NCBI GenBank assembly: GCA_012862575.1
Contig: BLSF01000043.1
Coordinates: 310,001-374,000 of the forward strand
Direction: 5' to 3'
Source of the DNA: Parietichytrium sp. I65-24A
Lineage: Eukaryota > Sar > Bigyra > Thraustochytrida > Thraustochytriidae
Length of the DNA stretch: 64,000 nt
Positions 31,133-42,547 of the stretch are shown here, in pieces; the stretch's first letter is position 1; every line of letters begins with the position of its first letter. The position numbers and the translations under genes were made by a program. The notes below the pieces were generated by a model, which searched no databases, had not been told where the DNA came from, and was given only the letters and a program-made list of their open reading frames with translations.

Positions 31133-33745
31133 CAGCGTCGTAGACTCGATGGACGACGGCTTTCACGCAGCCACAGTTCCACAATGCCGCAGGGACGCAG
31201 GGACGCTCCTCTTCTGGGAATGGGACTCTGGAAGAACAGGTACTCGCGTACACCAATTACTTTCGCACTGCGATCGAACGTCTCCTTCCCTTTCTTTCCG
31301 TTCTCCTTTCTCCTCTCTACTCTCTACTCTCGCACACCCTTTCCTCACTCACAAGAGCTTCTTTGTCTTTGTATTGTTCTCTTGATCAATCATCAATCAA
31401 TCAGTCAATCAAAAAGGGAAAAGCAATTTAACAACCTCGCTTCCAAACAACAACAGTCAAGAAAGACATTCTCTGCTCTGCCTCCAGAGCTCAGAGTTCC
31501 TCCCACTCGTAGCGGCGGCATACGGAAACGCGTAGGACCAGCCTCGAGTCGTCCTGCCGTATGACGGGGTGGAGTACGGACCGCAGTGTTAGGGATGCGA
31601 TTAGTCAGGCGGTAGGAGTGGCCCATGGAGTGCCACGGTGTGCACTGCGTTTGAGTAGCCGCTGTTCCCTCTGAGTGAGGCAAGGTTGACAAGGTAAGTT
31701 ACTGACAATGAGTACACGGCTTCTTTGACTTGTTTTTGACTTGGCTGTGACAGTGCGCAAGTGCTCGTCTTGTTCAATCTTTGAAATAAATTGAACTGAG
31801 CTGAACTGTTGATTCATAGTTCATTCTAACTTTGAGTTCTGTGTCGCCGGTAGGGCTGCGTTTTCATGCTGATCGGTGGTGGCGGTGCTAGGTGATAGGC
31901 GGTATGTAGTCTTGTAGTCTTGCGAGTAAGTTATGGTGAAAGATGAAGGTGGGGAGGAGATATTTCGATTGCCATCACCTTCGTCAGAGGGTTTGCAACT
32001 GCGCCATGATGGTTGTATGCCCGAGACTTTTGCACCGTTGCCGCCTACGACTGAACAAGCTGAGAACATCAACTTGCCTTGTGCGCTGTTGCATGATGTT
32101 GCCAGGATGTTGCGAGATGTTGCGAGGCTCGAGAGCTCCCAGCATGTCCAGTAGCTTCCACAACGTTTCACACATTCCCATCATGATTTCCTGGTCAGCT
32201 GCTTCCTCAACGAAGCATCTTTTGCTGTAGCCAGTTGCTAGCTCTCTCTATACTCTAGCCACCGCCATCTACTCTATCGGAGAGAGCGTGCGTTTTGGCG
32301 AGTATAGTACGCAGTATTAGACTCTATCACCACTTATCGTGTCTCATCAATCAATCTTCACTGCTATACTAGCTAGAATAGCGCTAATAGATGGACTGCC
32401 ATAGTGTTACTAAAGCTTAATTAGTAGATAAGATAGTATAGGAAAGTCTGTCCTCGAGAACTGAACGAAGTTACTGGTGCTACCCAGCAACTACTAATGG
32501 AGAGCTACTAGTTTGCGTATAGAGTAAGCTACAGCGGACACTGACAGCTTCAATGGGACAGGATGCACATGATGCACCCACAACTATCAGCCAAACATAG
32601 CCAAACAGTCAAACATCATAGTCAAAGCCAAACAGCAACAATGGCTTACGCCATGTTGACAATAGACAATGAGTTTCTGTTTGGATACATTGTTGGGTGC
32701 TGTCACGGTTGGGTGGCCGACAACCGTGACGACTGTGCTTGGAGGATCTTGAGGTGCGAATTCTGCACCCGTCAAACTGCGAAACATGCTCTACTACTTG
32801 TGATTAACCGATTCTATAATATGAGAACTGCTATAATATTGAACTAGTGCCGCCAGAAATAGTTTAAAATACAATTCGTATTTGTAAATACCCGCAATAT
32901 TTTCCAATATTAACTGACTAGTCATCAGCTTCAAGCCTCCAACCCCCGAAGATCCAGCTCCGACCTAGTTATTCCCTTATGAGACACTTATCATACCCCC
33001 AATAAGCACATCTTAATACGTATATCCACCTCTAACAGCTTCTTAATGCGAATTATGGATACGCATAGCAACACTTACGCCTTGTGATTTCGCGCCTCAG
33101 AGGAGTGAAGGAGGGTACGCGACGGTACGCAGTGTGCAACCGAGGACACTTTCGGTAGTAAAAGCTAAAGTGATTCTACTGCGTTGAGGACGCTTCCTAG
33201 CTGGCGTGGCGCTGGACTAGTAGTATTGCTGTTGTGTGTCTCTAGTGTCTCTCTGTTCTTGTTCTTGTTCTTGTTCTTGTTCTTGTTCTTGTTCTCGAAG
33301 TATCTCTCCTGCCGTACTGCCATACTTGCATACGCTCGTCCTTTCGTTCACTCCATACATTTCCACACCACGCAAAGCCACGCAAAGAACGCGAAGGAGG
33401 TGGTGAGCAGAGTCTTGGCTGATAAGTTATTCTCGACGGTGTTAGCAGAGCTCAGTGACAGCTTGGGGCAGCATACAAGGTTTGAGTGTCGCAATCTTGT
33501 CAGAATTTTCAGAACAAGCTGACGCAGATTGTGCAGGTTATCGGTTGGAGGTGATCGTTTGCATAACTGGTCACGAGGAGAGCTAGGAGGAGCAGTTGAG
33601 CGGGAGGTTTTGTCGAAGAGATCTTCTTAGACGCAACCGTGAACAAGGCCTTGTATCAAACAGGTGAGCGTTTCACATCGTGGAGCTGCCTTCGCAATCC
33701 TCGTTGAATTCCATACATAATCACATCTCGGTTTTGTTGGCGGAG
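31133..33745. other. Gene-poor region upstream of the oxidase gene
   Basis: No convincing gene is found. Small frames at 31984-32184 (minus, 66 codons, ATG) and 32563-32847 (plus, 94 codons, ATG) have no recognisable content. Notable DNA features are a 10-bp inverted repeat at 32702-32730, a (TTGTTC)n run at about 33254-33294, many TAGCTAG-like words near 32225-32520, and a 16-bp word at 33140-33155 that recurs at 53723-53738. The 5' end of the seven-helix gene may lie in its first 300 bases. Confidence 0.45.
33254..33294. repeat. TTGTTC hexanucleotide microsatellite
   Basis: Seven or so uninterrupted copies of TTGTTC lie about 450 bp upstream of the oxidase start codon. Confidence 0.9.
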
Positions 33746-35071
33746 ATGGCGCACAGCGGAAACTACGAGGAGAAGCCGTACTGGCACACTTTGTTGCCGG
33801 AAGGGGCGCCAGTCCAGGTGTATGGCGGCGCGTCTGTGAAAGAGGGCTCCGGGCAATGGGTTCGCGACGCTTTTACGGTGGTGATTGGGCTGGGCATGAG
33901 CGGGTCTTCGTGCGTTCTGCAGCTAGCTAAATTGGCTCAAGGATCCGGTAAGGTGATCGTGGGACTCGATGCCAGGGGTCTGGGAGACGGCGCTACGGGG
34001 CGGAACGGTGGGCACGAGTTCTCGGAGGTTGTGGAGAGGGGTCAGGCGCCGGCAGAGAGCATCGCACACGCGGACATTGAGGCAGTGGACGTTGCCGAGC
34101 TGCGGCAGTTTGTGGGCTCGCTGACTGATCAGGAGCACTTTGAGAGGATTGGACTCCGCGTGACAGGCGGTGTATCGGTGACGTTTGACGAGGACGAGGT
34201 GCCGTTTTTGCGCGATTTTGCTCATCATACGCAGGATCAAGGCATTGAGTTTATGACTGGGGATCAACTCAAGGAGCAACGACTTGTCGGGGCTCAGTCC
34301 AAAGTCTGCGCAGGAAATGCATATCCTACTCCGGGCCAAATGTCTCCGAATGGTGTCGTGTTGGCGATGTGCGACCAGGCGATGGAGCTCGGGGCAAAAC
34401 TTTATAGTAATTCAAAAGTGAAGGCTGTCACAAGATTTGACGGTACCCATCGCTGGAGGGTGGAAACTGAGGACGGAAGGCAAGTGATTTGTGACAATGT
34501 AGTCTACGCAACCAACGGTTATGGCATAGACCTCTTGCCCGAGAGAATTCAAAGGGCGGTTCGCCCTGTTCGCGGACAAGTAATAGCAGCCGCGGCTCCC
34601 CCAGGGATCGCTCCAAAGTCGCTCATTTACAAGTATTGCAAAGATTCCAACGAGGAGTACATGCTACAGAGGCAACAAGACGGAGTTTTTATTTTCGGAG
34701 GATGTAGAAATCTTAGTGAGAACCACGGTCTCGACTGTGACGACAGTAGGGTAGAGCCACAAGTGGCTGCACAATTGACACACGAACTCCAGCGTTTGTA
34801 CCCTGGAGTGGAGTTTAAGGTGACGCATTCTTGGTGTGGCATCATGTGTTTCACTAGCGACAAGAACCCGATCGTTGGGCGCATACGAGAACTCCATAAT
34901 CAGTATCTGACAGTAGGTTTTGGTGGTCACGGAATGGTCCGTACTTTTGCCTGCGGAAAGTACATTGCTGGTCTCATTTACAACCAAAAGTGCACCCCAG
35001 CTGCGGAAAATATTGCCAAGTGTTTTAACCCAGATCGTGCATTCCCGCCTTGGGACTCGCCAATGCATTGA
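33746..35071 (+). CDS. FAD-dependent amine/amino-acid oxidoreductase (DAO family)
   Basis: The longest frame opens with GTG at 33680; the first ATG, at 33746, gives 441 aa, the usual length for this family. The Rossmann fold FAD motif is VIGLGMSG (46-53), with the ribose-binding acid likely D75 in GLDAR, and the family signature GRNGGH at 85-90. The C-terminal FAD-binding motif VGFGGHGMVRTFACGKYIAG is present near residues 389-408. The N-terminal PYW motif and overall layout resemble gamma-glutamylputrescine oxidase/OrdL-type proteins. These oxidise an amine or amino acid with oxygen, giving an imine and hydrogen peroxide. No signal peptide is evident, and the C-terminus (DSPMH) is not a standard peroxisomal SKL. 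The substrate cannot be read from sequence. Bacterial origin is possible but untested. Confidence 0.88.
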   Translation: MAHSGNYEEKPYWHTLLPEGAPVQVYGGASVKEGSGQWVRDAFTVVIGLGMSGSSCVLQLAKLAQGSGKVIVGLDARGLGDGATGRNGGHEFSEVVERGQAPAESIAHADIEAVDVAELRQFVGSLTDQEHFERIGLRVTGGVSVTFDEDEVPFLRDFAHHTQDQGIEFMTGDQLKEQRLVGAQSKVCAGNAYPTPGQMSPNGVVLAMCDQAMELGAKLYSNSKVKAVTRFDGTHRWRVETEDGRQVICDNVVYATNGYGIDLLPERIQRAVRPVRGQVIAAAAPPGIAPKSLIYKYCKDSNEEYMLQRQQDGVFIFGGCRNLSENHGLDCDDSRVEPQVAAQLTHELQRLYPGVEFKVTHSWCGIMCFTSDKNPIVGRIRELHNQYLTVGFGGHGMVRTFACGKYIAGLIYNQKCTPAAENIAKCFNPDRAFPPWDSPMH

Positions 35072-36337
35072 GCGCCAAGCACTTTTTCTCGTCTCTAGTA
35101 GTAGCTCTAGTAGAGAGTGTTACATACTTTCGAGTCCTCTTTTTTATTGTTTTTGCTTTTTGTATACTACAACTGCTGTCGTCATTCCGCCCGCTCGGCC
35201 GATTCGGATGGGTCTCAAAGTCTTCACAGACTTCTTATCTTCCCGCACACTCCGTCTTGATTCAAGAACAAAGTCTTCATTCGTTCATTCAGACATTGGT
35301 TGACGACAGCGTGCAAGCCAAGAGATCCGTTCACCAAAGCATACGGGTCTCCTAAGACCAGATTTATGATTCCCCGAGTGTCATGTTTTTTGGCCGTCCT
35401 AAGTTTTGCATATTTAGTGCCATAGCCGCGTGGAGCCTGGATTTCTCCGGCTCGTATCCAGTTGTACCGAATACAGACCTAATTAAGAATTAACGTAGTA
35501 CTGCCTCTCTCACGGCTTTACTTTGTCATCACTCCTAACAGCAATCAACAAACTCGAATCTGATTTTTCTGTTCTGAAACATTGACCATGGAAACGACTT
35601 TGTACTCCCAAAAAGTCGCCAAAAGCCAATCCATTCTTTCTTTCTTTGCTTCGCTGCCATGCCAATCAATGTGGAGAGTACCAACAAGGCTCTCTTTATT
35701 TATTTAACAATCAGCATCTAGAATCTTAGAATGCAGTCTTCAAGTCGAAATCTGTTGCACAAACGACAGAGTCGTAAGCCGAATTGACTGGGGCGCCAAA
35801 GTTTCAATGCTTCCAAAGTAAAGCGTATGCGCCGGTATGGCCCAGGGAAGGAGCGCGAGAGCTTCTTGATTGGTAGAGAGATCTTGTGTTGGGATTGCCG
35901 AGGGAAAGTAGAAGCAACTTACGTACTTGGAAGATCAGGTCTGATCTCTTGGCGTGGACTGGCTGTGAGCTAGCGGAGATTATTGCGGAGTCGCAGTTCT
36001 GAATGTTTTCTTCTCTTGAGAAGTTGGCTCTCGATTGACTTTTGTTGCTTTCTTCTCGTGGGAATAGATGTGGGCAGTGGTCCAGGATTGCTTCGTCCTG
36101 GATGTCCACGGGTGCGGCATCGTGACAGGATCTCCAGCTTCATAAGCGTATAATAGCATCCGCGTTGGATAGCTTAGCTCCCACGTGTATTCGTTTTGCA
36201 AGTGGGCTTGCACTTGCGGCGTGAGCCAGCATTTTCAAAACTTTTCATCGTTCATCCTGACTTCAGTCCACCAAGTCACATCAGGCGGTGCAAAAGCACG
36301 CTTCGGGCAGCGGCAGCACGGGGAGCGCAACGGGGAA
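35072..36337. other. Intergenic region upstream of the TPR gene
   Basis: I see no gene here. The stretch is of mixed composition with few repeats. A short minus-strand frame at 35804-36109 has no recognisable features. Confidence 0.45.
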
Positions 36338-37570
36338 ATGAGCATCTTTGGGATTTGCTTTGGCGCTGGAGGGGGCAAAGGCGAGGAGAAAGCCGGAAAC
36401 CGCGAGTTGCCCAAGTCGTTCAAGGCAACCTCGGACAAGACTTTGTTTGACTCGCTTTCTAAAAAGACCGAGGTTGCGTTGCCAGCTCCACCAAAGGACT
36501 CCACCTTTAAAAAGGTTCAGGTAAGTTGAATCTTTCGGCTCGTTGATGCATCGGTCTCGACCAAGCTCACCGTATTCTGTTGTTTCTACGTTCTGGCAAC
36601 TCGAATTTAGGAGGCGGAGTTGGCCAAATTGGAAGGCAGAGCGGCACAGTATGACAATCACGCCTTGTTGAACAAACGCTTGCAAGAAAAGACTGATCAA
36701 GTTCAGGGTGATCTGTACAACGCTCAGGCAAACGCAAATCACTTGGGCAAGGAAGCCAATGAACTTCAGGGTCACGAGAAGGAGCTTCGAGACAGGGTTC
36801 GGGCGATTGAGAGGACGGTTTGCGAAGACGAATTGTCTTTGGCCGAGAGCTTCACCACTTCAAACGCGGCCATTCATAAAGCCCCATCCACCTTTGTACC
36901 TAAAGAGACCATTGAAGAGTGCACCGAAGCAGGTGTGAAGGCATTCGCTAGCAAAGATTTTGTCATCGCACAGCTGCACTTCTTTCAAGCAAGGGAATAC
37001 GCTCAGCGGAAGCGAGACGAAAAAGCGGAGGCCCGTGCCGAGGGAAATCTGTCCAATGTGTACTCTTCCCTCGGAGAACCCAAGAAAGCCCTGGTTCACT
37101 TTAAACGCGCTCTGCACCTGTTGAGAAAGTTGAAAGAAACTGTGCTTGAAGGCTTCATCTTGACCAATGGCGTCATCTGTTGCATCCAGCTTGAACGTCA
37201 CGACGAAGCACTTGGGCTCGCTCTGCGAAAACTCGCACTTTCCAAAGACTCACAGGAGGAGGCCGAAGCCGAGCTGTGGATTGAGAGAATTAACAAGGTT
37301 ATTAACGGAGAGCTCGTCTTGACTGTTGACAAAGGCTTCCAACCAAAATACAACCCGCAGAGTGCCAAGAATCAAGTAGAAGGCGAGACCTCATCCAGCG
37401 AGGGTAGCAGCGATGACAGCGAGGAGGATGATAGCAGAAGTGGCGACTTTGATGATGTGGAAGAGGAGAAGGACGAGGATCTCGAAGAGCTCCCTGCACA
37501 CCCGCGTATTAGAAAGAATGTTTCGTTCGCGGACGAGATGCCCGTGAGGAAAAATGAGCAAATCTTCTAA
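36338..37570 (+). CDS. TPR/coiled-coil protein with PP1-docking-like motif, two exons
   Basis: Exon 1 is 36338-36520 (61 codons, first ATG). A 90-bp intron (GTAAGT..TTTAG, 36521-36610) follows in phase 0, and exon 2 is 36611-37570, giving 380 aa. The first part is a coiled coil (about 61-125: LAKLEGRAAQYDNHALLNKR and on). Residues about 155-260 form helical pairs with TPR spacing (EARAEGNLSNVYSSLGEPKK, then ALVHFKRALHLL). The C-terminal third is acidic. Near the end, RKNVSFAD (362-369) fits the RVxF motif that docks protein phosphatase 1. It could be a PP1-targeting or scaffold subunit, but that rests on a short motif. An MSIFGICFG start offers Gly and Cys sites only after Met-Ser, so N-myristoylation is not supported. 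Confidence 0.82.
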
Positions 37571-37745
37571 TCACCTCAGGCACATTACGAGAGTTTCCGT
37601 TGTCGCAGCTTCACTTTTGGCTCAAAAAGGAGTTTGATGCGCCAGTCGCAGTCGCCAGTCACTGCCTGCCGTTTGTACATTGGACAGGAACACAACCAAG
37701 AGTTGAGGAAGAATATATTTACAATAACATCATAAAATGCACACA

Positions 37746-40700
37746 TCAAGCCACTTCAGCTGTTTCGGCACAGAGTCTCGCCCGATTTCCCTTGGCAACA
37801 AGAGAATGGACGACCTCCTCCAAACTTTTCGTTGTGTACGGCTTTACTAAAACGGAGTCGAATCCGGAATTAAGATAGACGTCAACGTCAGTCGAGTTAC
37901 CCGTCACTGCAAGAATTGGTCTCTCAAAATTGAATTCCCTTCTGAGTCGAAGCATGACTTCGTCTCCACGGGAAAACTTCATCACAATGTCAAGAAAAAT
38001 CACATCGGGGGTGAAAGAGGGGCTCTCAAAATGCTTTATCACATCCAGGCCGTCGTAATACACCACTGATTGCGGGTGAAACAGCTTTGACACAGTCTTG
38101 CATAGAATGCGATGCACTACGGCATCATCTTCAGCAGCCACCACCTTCAACTTTTTGGTGGATATCACTGTCCGAGAGTCTTGAGCCCAAAATGATTTCA
38201 CCACACTTCGAATGGCACTCCGAGAGCTCCCACTCTCGCCACTCATCTTTACAACCGCGTCAAAGCCACGCGAGTACAGGTCTTGGGTTCGATCCTTCAT
38301 TTCTTCGTCATGGTCCACTTTCTTCTCTTCGCCGGGAGCGTCCTGCATCACTGCAACGTACAATGTCGGGCTGGTTTCTGTTGGAGGCAAGACGGTGTCT
38401 GCGACAAATATGACGGTGCATTTTGCGCTCGCAATGTCGCACTTTTGAACGGTACAGAAGGGGAGTTCCAGGCAAGCTTCCATAATGCTCAACGAGTGTG
38501 CTTCCGCCACGCTTGCATCGATACCGATCGCGAGTTTATCTTGGACCATCGACGAGGGCTCACGCACCTGTAAATTGATCGGTATGGTCCGAGGACTCTC
38601 CAGGGATGGGTTTAGTTTCTCTGCTGAGAATGACTGCCTGAGTTCAGGCTTGTGCGGGACCCAAGCAGTGAAACACGCTCCAGGCACTCCAGGCGGATTG
38701 TTTGCAAGAGAGCAGTTGCCACCCATGAGAAGCATTATATGACGGGAAATTCCGAGTCCCAGACCGGTACCTGGCTCCTTCGTATTGTTATTCAGTTGAT
38801 TGAATGCAGTAAAAAGCTTCTCTGGGTCCACGTTTCCGATTCCAGGGCCAGAGTCGACTACTTTGAAGACTATCAAACCTTGCTCAACGCTCACGGAAAG
38901 CTTAACGGAGCCCTTTTGACAAACTTTGGAAGCGTTGCTCATCCCATTACTAATGACCTGCCTCAGGCGCTGGGGGTCGAGCATGAAGATCTGATTCGCT
39001 AAATCTGGGTCAAGCTCAAGCTCAAAGGCAATGCCCCTATTAAGACTCAGGATGCGGAACTGGTTGTAGCAATCACGCGCGAGGTCGGAAACATTTGTTG
39101 GCAGGTTCACCAATTTGAGGTCCGTAATCTGAGACTTGGAAAAGTCCAGGAAATCATTCACCAGGTAGCCCATATGAGAGCAAATGGCCTTGATTTGCTC
39201 GATCAGAGAGATTTGGCTGCGATCATTTGTTTGCAAGTCTGATGCAAGTGCGATAAGACTATGTAAGGCTATTTCACTCACCTTAGGTTAGAGAAGACTT
39301 TTGGAAACCAAAAAGAAAGCGGGTGGGCGGATCGCAGCAACTTACGGCTGTCAAGACATCAATGTAATGCAAAAAGTAAAGAAAATCGAGTCAGTATATG
39401 AACACCCACAAGCGAGCGATGCTCTTCCTGAACGTACTTTCTCAGTTCATGACACATGTAGCTCATGAGTCGGTTCTGAGACTCAATCCTCATCTTGTCG
39501 AGTGCGACATCCTGGTAGTAGCTGGACCTCTTGCGAAGAAGGTAGAATGCTACTCCGAAAAAGAGAATTGCGAAAATCGAGACCCCGGACGAAATAATTA
39601 GCAGTCTATCCTGTTCTGCAATGCCAGGGTATCCTTTGAGGATCAAAACCCAACCTGGTCCGACAGTTGTCGCAAGGGTTGGCTTACTGGGGTCGTCGCT
39701 TTCCAAAACAAGATCACTAGCTGTCACCGTCTCCTCGGGAATAGCAGCGCCGTTGCGTACATCAATTGCGTGCAGATAGGTCAACTTCCCGCTTGTTTTT
39801 TTTTCAAACAAGTAGACGGCGGTATACTGTGCAGCGGCAGCCAAGTCGGACTGATATTCCGAGACTTCGTCGTATTTGAGTGCGCCAATGACGATAGAAA
39901 TCGCGCTCTGGAGGAGCGATCGGAAGCCAAACAAAGCAAACATACAGACTGGGGTTGTGCCATTCAACCCTTCGCGAGTGGGTTCGCCCTTGTAGCGCGA
40001 CGCTGACGAGTAGAGCAGGGTGCCGTACTTTTCTGCAGCCGTAGCAAGGGTGATTCGACTTGCCACAGTTACGTTGCCGGAACGGATGGCGAGATCAAAT
40101 GTCTCCTCAAAGCCTTCCACGTCACTGTGTAATAAGTTGATAGCATACTCCGAAACGTCGCCAATGATGGGTCGCGGGACTCGCAGTGAAGTCACGACAG
40201 ATGTGTTGACGAGCTGCGTTGTGACTGGAAAAACACTGGTGCCGTCGAATCCCACGTATCCGTGATTGGACGCATTGAAGTTGGGGACAAAGCTCGACCA
40301 CAACGCGTGAGACTCGTTCAAGAACTCGATATGTTCTTCAGCTCCTTCCAGCTTCACGTCAACGCCATATGCAATGATACCTGGGATTGCGCTCAAAAGG
40401 CGCCCGGCCACGGAGTCGAATTGCTGAGAAATGAAGCTGTCCATGTAGTAGTCTGATTCGTGCGTTTGCAGGAGTGTTGCAAGAAGTTCAATGTTCTCGG
40501 TGTGCCGCTTGTACTGATAGTTTAGCGCTGCCTCGTAGGTCTGCCCGATTCGGCTGAAGAGTTCCGCTCGTAGGTCATCCGCTTTCTTCCGCTCAAAGAA
40601 TACGATCAGCAAGAAGACCAAGAGAGCCAGGAGAAATGCTGCGCAAGCGGAAGAAACCAGCTTGCACTTCAGCCACGGGTGCTGCCCTCTCATATTTGAA

Positions 40701-40834
40701 GCCACCGTCCCCGGGCAGCACGAACACAAACGCCTTATCCCCGAACCCCCTGTAGCCCAACCCTTGTCCTTCCTTTCGCAATTATGACCATCACCGCCCA
40801 CGTTCATGCTCCATTTGCACGCTCTGCCTCCCAT
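37746..40834 (-). CDS. Hybrid sensor histidine kinase with CHASE ectodomain, two exons
   Basis: Exon 1 is 40834-39438 and exon 2 is 39276-37746, with a 161-bp intron (GTACGT..GTGAG) between them. The split codon restores HELRN at the H-box, and the total is 975 aa. Layout: TM1 at about 65-80 (AFLLALLVFLLIVFF); a CHASE-like ectodomain at about 95-320 with several N-glycosylation sites; TM2 at about 418-440; and HisKA with phospho-acceptor H462. The ATPase domain has N576, the DSGPGIG box 607-613 and the GTGLGLG box 635-641. A degenerate receiver at about 700-810 lacks the phospho-Asp. A true receiver follows, with EDD 848-850, D895, T924 and K944. CHASE plus pseudo-receiver plus receiver parallels plant cytokinin receptors. 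The ligand is unknown, and cytokinin binding is not claimed. M10 is an alternative start. Confidence 0.88.
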
Positions 40835-42547
40835 TTTTCGGGCGAGGGGACCCTTCCTTTACACGAACGCTACCTCGGCTCTCTCTCTCCCTCTTCTCCT
40901 TGGCCGCCGACATGAAGTGCCTCTCCACGACGACGCGAGCCTAAGCAAGACCTCCAGTCAACCAACCTTCCTGCGCACGGCCGTCGTGGGCACGAGAAGA
41001 CAAGGCAAGAGAACACGAGGCAAGGCGAGACGAGAGGAGACAAAGAGCATCCGCCACGTCCAACTCGGCAACTCGGAGTGCACGAGCTCTGTGGGATGGC
41101 AGAAGGATAGATAGATAGGGAGGCAGGTAGGTAGGGAGGGAGGGAGGAGACTTGGAGAGATGGAGAGAGAGAGAGAGAGAGCTCTTGACGTCTGGACCTC
41201 TTCTTTACTTTACTTGCCCCTTCTTTACTTTGATTATTGTGAATTGTGAATTGTGAATGAATGTACGTAGAACACTTCATCATTTTGCCATTTCGTCAAT
41301 ATTTCTCATTTCCTCTTCATGCTTGGCTGTGAACAGTGAACAGTGAACAGTTTGATGGACAGCTATTGCGGTGCAAGGCATGGAAACCGTTCGTTCCTTG
41401 CGCTAGTTCAAGCCGAACGCGATGTGTGCAAGGCAAGCGCTTTGGTCCTCCCTCGGCCAAGTGCAACTGGAGTAGAGAGATATCGATCGGGTTCTCTCCC
41501 TCGTCGCTGTGGCACATGTGAGGAGGTGAGCGTTCGTTCGTTGGAACGCAGAGTGGGTTGATAGGCTGGTGGGTTGGTTCATGTCAAGCAGATTCCACGC
41601 AAGCAACCCTGCTTTCCTTGCGATGCCTGTGGAAGTTATCTCTCGCCCATCACCACTTCAGATCCTGTCCTCATGGCTCGCTTTGGTAGGGAGCGAAGGA
41701 TTGCGATGCCACTGCATGCGATTCCAGCTTAGCTTGCTGAGGAATGGATGCTGCGCAACGCAGCGCAGGTAGTATTCGCGGGCAGCACGCACGGAAAGCG
41801 CAAATAATTTCGCAATTGGAAGAGTGAAAGATTGAAAAATTGAAGGATTTCGATGGCCAGAAGATTGGTTTCCTGTTTCCTCAGTTGGCAAGGTTCGAAA
41901 TTTGCCTGCGCAGGGTCTCGCGCGGTCTCGCTGTCAGGCAGTTGTCTGACACTCTCTCCTTGCTCTCCTAATTTACAGGCCAAGCCTGACTCGACTAACC
42001 TAACCTGAATGAAAGAAAGAATGAATGAATGAATGAATGAGAGATCCTCCCGAGACTCTCGGGCGCAATGATACCGGTGTACAAACAGCGGAGTAGCGGT
42101 ATCATGTGAACAAAAAAGGCCTGCAAGACAAGCCGTTGCGGTTCTGAATTCTGAAAGACCGCGGGCTGCGACACGTCTGTTTAGCCTCTGTCGTGCGATT
42201 CTAACCCCGAGCAAGACTTGAGCTTTAACGAGGCCCCACGAGCTCTGATTACATCTCCTCACTACAACTTAGCAACGGTTGGTTGAAGTCGACAAAGGTT
42301 CAGATTCAGAATTCAGAACATCGTAGAATCTAGGAGCTAGCTCTCGCTGAAGCTGTGGCTCAGACCTTGCGAGTTTCAAAGTTTTGGGCCCCGCAAACGC
42401 ATCGCAATGCCCACTCGGGTGGAGCAGAAATCTGAAAAGGACAAGATTGGTTACACGAGTTTTATGTTCTGACTATTTCTGACTATGAACGAAAGAAGAC
42501 TTGGCGGAGAGAACTAGTACTCAGTAGCACTGGGAGGTAGAATAGGG
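40835..42547. other. Intergenic region between two minus-strand genes
   Basis: No gene is supported. Near 41100-41185 there is a dense run of GATA, GGTAG, GGGA and GA repeats, probably in the 5' region of the histidine kinase. GAAT repeats occur at about 42010-42042. Small frames on both strands overlap each other. Confidence 0.45.

Noticed and set aside
32563-32847. A 94-codon ATG-started frame in the gene-poor region
   Set aside because: No recognisable content, and it contains a perfect inverted repeat. Without transcript or conservation data I do not call it a gene.
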